Assembly: GCA_000156295.1 (NCBI GenBank)
Contig: DS999225.1
Coordinates: 192,852 to 256,851 of the forward strand
DNA from: a marine gamma proteobacterium HTCC2148
GTDB taxonomy: Bacteria; Pseudomonadota; Gammaproteobacteria; Pseudomonadales; Halieaceae
Direction: 5' to 3'
Length of the DNA: 64,000 nucleotides
Made by a program: the position numbers and the translations under genes. Position 1 is the stretch's first letter. Every line of letters starts with the position of its first letter. The notes below the pieces were generated by a model. The model saw only the letters and a list, made by a program, of their open reading frames with translations, did not search any database and was not told where the DNA came from. Shown here in pieces: positions 62,903 through 64,000 of the stretch.

Positions 62903-63703
62903 TTACTGATCTGGGCTTGCCGCGTCCAGGAACGCGGGTTTCTCACCGCCGCCGTGCACCGCAAAACTGGTGCCGCTGACATAAGACGCGAGTGATGAAG
63001 CCAAAAACAGACAGGCGTCGCCGATGTCTTCAGGAACCGCCATTCGACCCATAGGGATGGTGGCTTCCACTGCCGCAATACCATGCTCATCCCCGTAGTG
63101 GAGATGGGATTGCTCGGTGCGAGTGAGGCCCACAATGATCGCGTTCACCCTGACTTTGGGCGCCCATTCGACGGCCAGTGAACTTCCAAGGTTAACCAGG
63201 CCGGCTTTGGCGGCGCCGTAGGCAGCGGTCCCCGGAGATGGGCGCAGGGTGCTAACGCTGGCGATATTGATAATACTGCCACCGCTTTCCTGAGTCTGCA
63301 TGATACGGTTGGCAGCCTGGCTGAAGTTCAGCGGTGCGATCAGATTCAGCCGGATAATGGATTCGGAGAAGCGAGGAGATACCTCGGCGGCATCAGCATG
63401 GGGGGCACCGCCAGCATTGTTGACCAGCACATCCAGACGACCAAATTGTGCGACGGCATAGTCGACGCAGGCCTCAATCTGTTCAAAATTTTTCACGTCG
63501 CAGGCGATGAACAGTGCCTGCCTGCCGCCGGCGCTGGGCAGGCTTTCTGGCTCTGAACGCCCGCAGATCAGCACCTTGGCCCCGGCTGCGAGGAAGCGCT
63601 CGCTAATACCTCGGCCAATACCTTTGCCGCCCCCAGTGACAATGATGGCCTTACCCTCAAAATCCATGGGATTTGGGTTTAATAGCTTAGCGGTACTGTC
63701 CAT
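62903..63703 (-). CDS. short-chain dehydrogenase/reductase
   Basis: A 266-residue classical SDR with cofactor motif TGGGKGIGRGI (residues ~20-30), NNAGG, and catalytic YGAAKAG (near residue 160). It resembles the FabG/steroid-type SDRs. The ATG at 63703 has AGAGGAG; an ATG at 63667 (MDFEGKA) is the alternative. It lies upstream of the barrel-kinase gene on the same strand. Inverted ACAAG half-sites lie 22-50 bases before its start. Substrate unknown. Confidence 0.88.
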   Translation of the reverse strand: MDSTAKLLNPNPMDFEGKAIIVTGGGKGIGRGISERFLAAGAKVLICGRSEPESLPSAGGRQALFIACDVKNFEQIEACVDYAVAQFGRLDVLVNNAGGAPHADAAEVSPRFSESIIRLNLIAPLNFSQAANRIMQTQESGGSIINIASVSTLRPSPGTAAYGAAKAGLVNLGSSLAVEWAPKVRVNAIIVGLTRTEQSHLHYGDEHGIAAVEATIPMGRMAVPEDIGDACLFLASSLASYVSGTSFAVHGGGEKPAFLDAASPDQ

Positions 63704-63724
63704 ATCTTTTAACTCCTCTGGCTG

Positions 63725-63753
63725 ACAAGCCCTGGGTGCTTGTGATCAACAAG
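63725..63753. promoter_or_regulatory. overlapping ACAAG inverted repeats upstream of SDR
   Basis: ACAAGC (63725-63730) pairs with GCTTGT (63738-63743), and CTTGT (63739-63743) pairs with ACAAG (63749-63753). The three half-sites lie between two divergent genes. They could be an operator for an unidentified regulator. No regulator is encoded nearby. Confidence 0.25.
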
Positions 63754-63908
63754 TGATTTACATAAGATGCCTGCGGCGCCGCCAATCCTAACTGAACAAA
63801 AGGGGGCTGGGAACTGAGCGGACTGAGCCCTTTCTGCGTAGAAGAGACTAAGTGGAGTTGGTAGCAACTGCTGTACTCCTTTCTATTACCCCTATCAGGA
63901 CACACATC

Positions 63909-64000
63909 ATGACAACAGAAACACTACCCGTATTGGCTATTTTAGGCGGAACTGGAGACCTTGGCACGGGCCTTGCCCGTCGCTGGGCTCAGGCTGGCTA
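63909..64000 (+). CDS. NADPH-dependent F420 reductase-like protein, 5' part
   Basis: The first ~30 residues are visible (MTTETLPVLAILGGTGDLGTGLARRWA), then the window ends. The GGTGDLGTGLARRWAQAGY pattern matches the Rossmann start of NpdG-type NADPH:F420 oxidoreductases (TIGR01915-like). An AGGA site precedes the ATG. Enzymes of this fold also occur in bacteria without F420, so cofactor use is not established. Confidence 0.75.
   Translation, partial: MTTETLPVLAILGGTGDLGTGLARRWAQAG

Noticed and set aside
1-64000. CRISPR arrays, tRNA, rRNA, insertion sequences or prophage
   Set aside because: No direct-repeat/spacer pattern, no cloverleaf-like or GGTTCGAATCC-like sequence, and no transposase or integrase frame were seen.

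Overview
The window looks like chromosomal DNA of an aerobic to microaerobic Gammaproteobacterium. The best guess is a marine member of the Cellvibrionales (Halieaceae or Spongiibacteraceae-like). This rests on the conserved holC-pepA / lptF-lptG arrangement beside valS, RapA, an Fe-S FNR/ANR regulator next to hemN, a WS/DGAT enzyme, a catabolic meta-cleavage operon and several SDR enzymes. It is inference from gene content; no rRNA or tRNA gene is present to settle it. Both window edges cut a gene: a DUF389 membrane protein at the left and an F420-reductase-like gene at the right.

Layout. 1-5.7 kb: DUF389 end, a probably frameshifted lipoprotein, then tatD-rapA with coupled TAATG stop/start, and a LysR regulator. 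5.75-6.06 kb: an intergenic region with a perfect FNR box and a strongly structured candidate small RNA ending in an intrinsic terminator. 6-12 kb: a WS/DGAT with a histone-H1-like tail, an exported helical-repeat protein, and a DUF3604 PHP-like protein followed tightly by a methyltransferase. 12.3-21.4 kb: TetR regulator, a membrane-anchored cold-shock protein, cspA-like gene, valS, holC, pepA, divergent lptF-lptG, RDD protein. 21.4-27.7 kb: two-component system, a repeat-bearing acidic protein, AraC regulator, bolA-like gene, trhO, exported serine protease.

27.8-33.8 kb is a six-gene catabolic operon: SDR, HsaA-like flavin monooxygenase, meta-cleavage-product hydrolase, dienoate hydratase, 4-hydroxy-2-oxovalerate aldolase and acylating acetaldehyde dehydrogenase. 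It closes with an intrinsic terminator. It encodes the lower part of a steroid or other polycyclic/aromatic ring degradation route but has no extradiol dioxygenase and no HsaB reductase. Directly downstream is a four-gene export operon (AI-2E-type permease, outer-membrane lipoprotein, HlyD adaptor, DUF2955 membrane protein), plausibly exporting acidic aromatic intermediates. Then come an LLM flavin oxidoreductase, a lipoprotein penicillin/AHL-type acylase, an SDR, an NTT/MFS-like transporter and the aruI-aruH pair of the arginine transaminase pathway.

48-50.8 kb is a minus-strand redox set (small membrane protein, cytochrome c, DCC protein, flavin reductase, exported methyltransferase). 51-55.3 kb holds a dehalogenase-like hydrolase, a two-domain lipoprotein, a small ORF behind a textbook class II FNR promoter, and hemN-fnr behind another perfect FNR box. 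55.4-64 kb holds a LuxR-type regulator, a 1326-residue DUF1631/GGDEF/EAL protein, a fusion of a glycosidase-like barrel with a WaaP-type kinase, an SDR and the start of an npdG-like gene.

The main items for a second look are the three perfect TTGAT-N4-ATCAA sites (two with well-placed -10 elements), the structured RNA at 5.82-5.95 kb, the barrel-kinase fusion that lacks the usual acid/base glutamate, and the lysine/alanine-tailed WS/DGAT. No CRISPR array, insertion sequence, prophage or tRNA/rRNA gene was seen.
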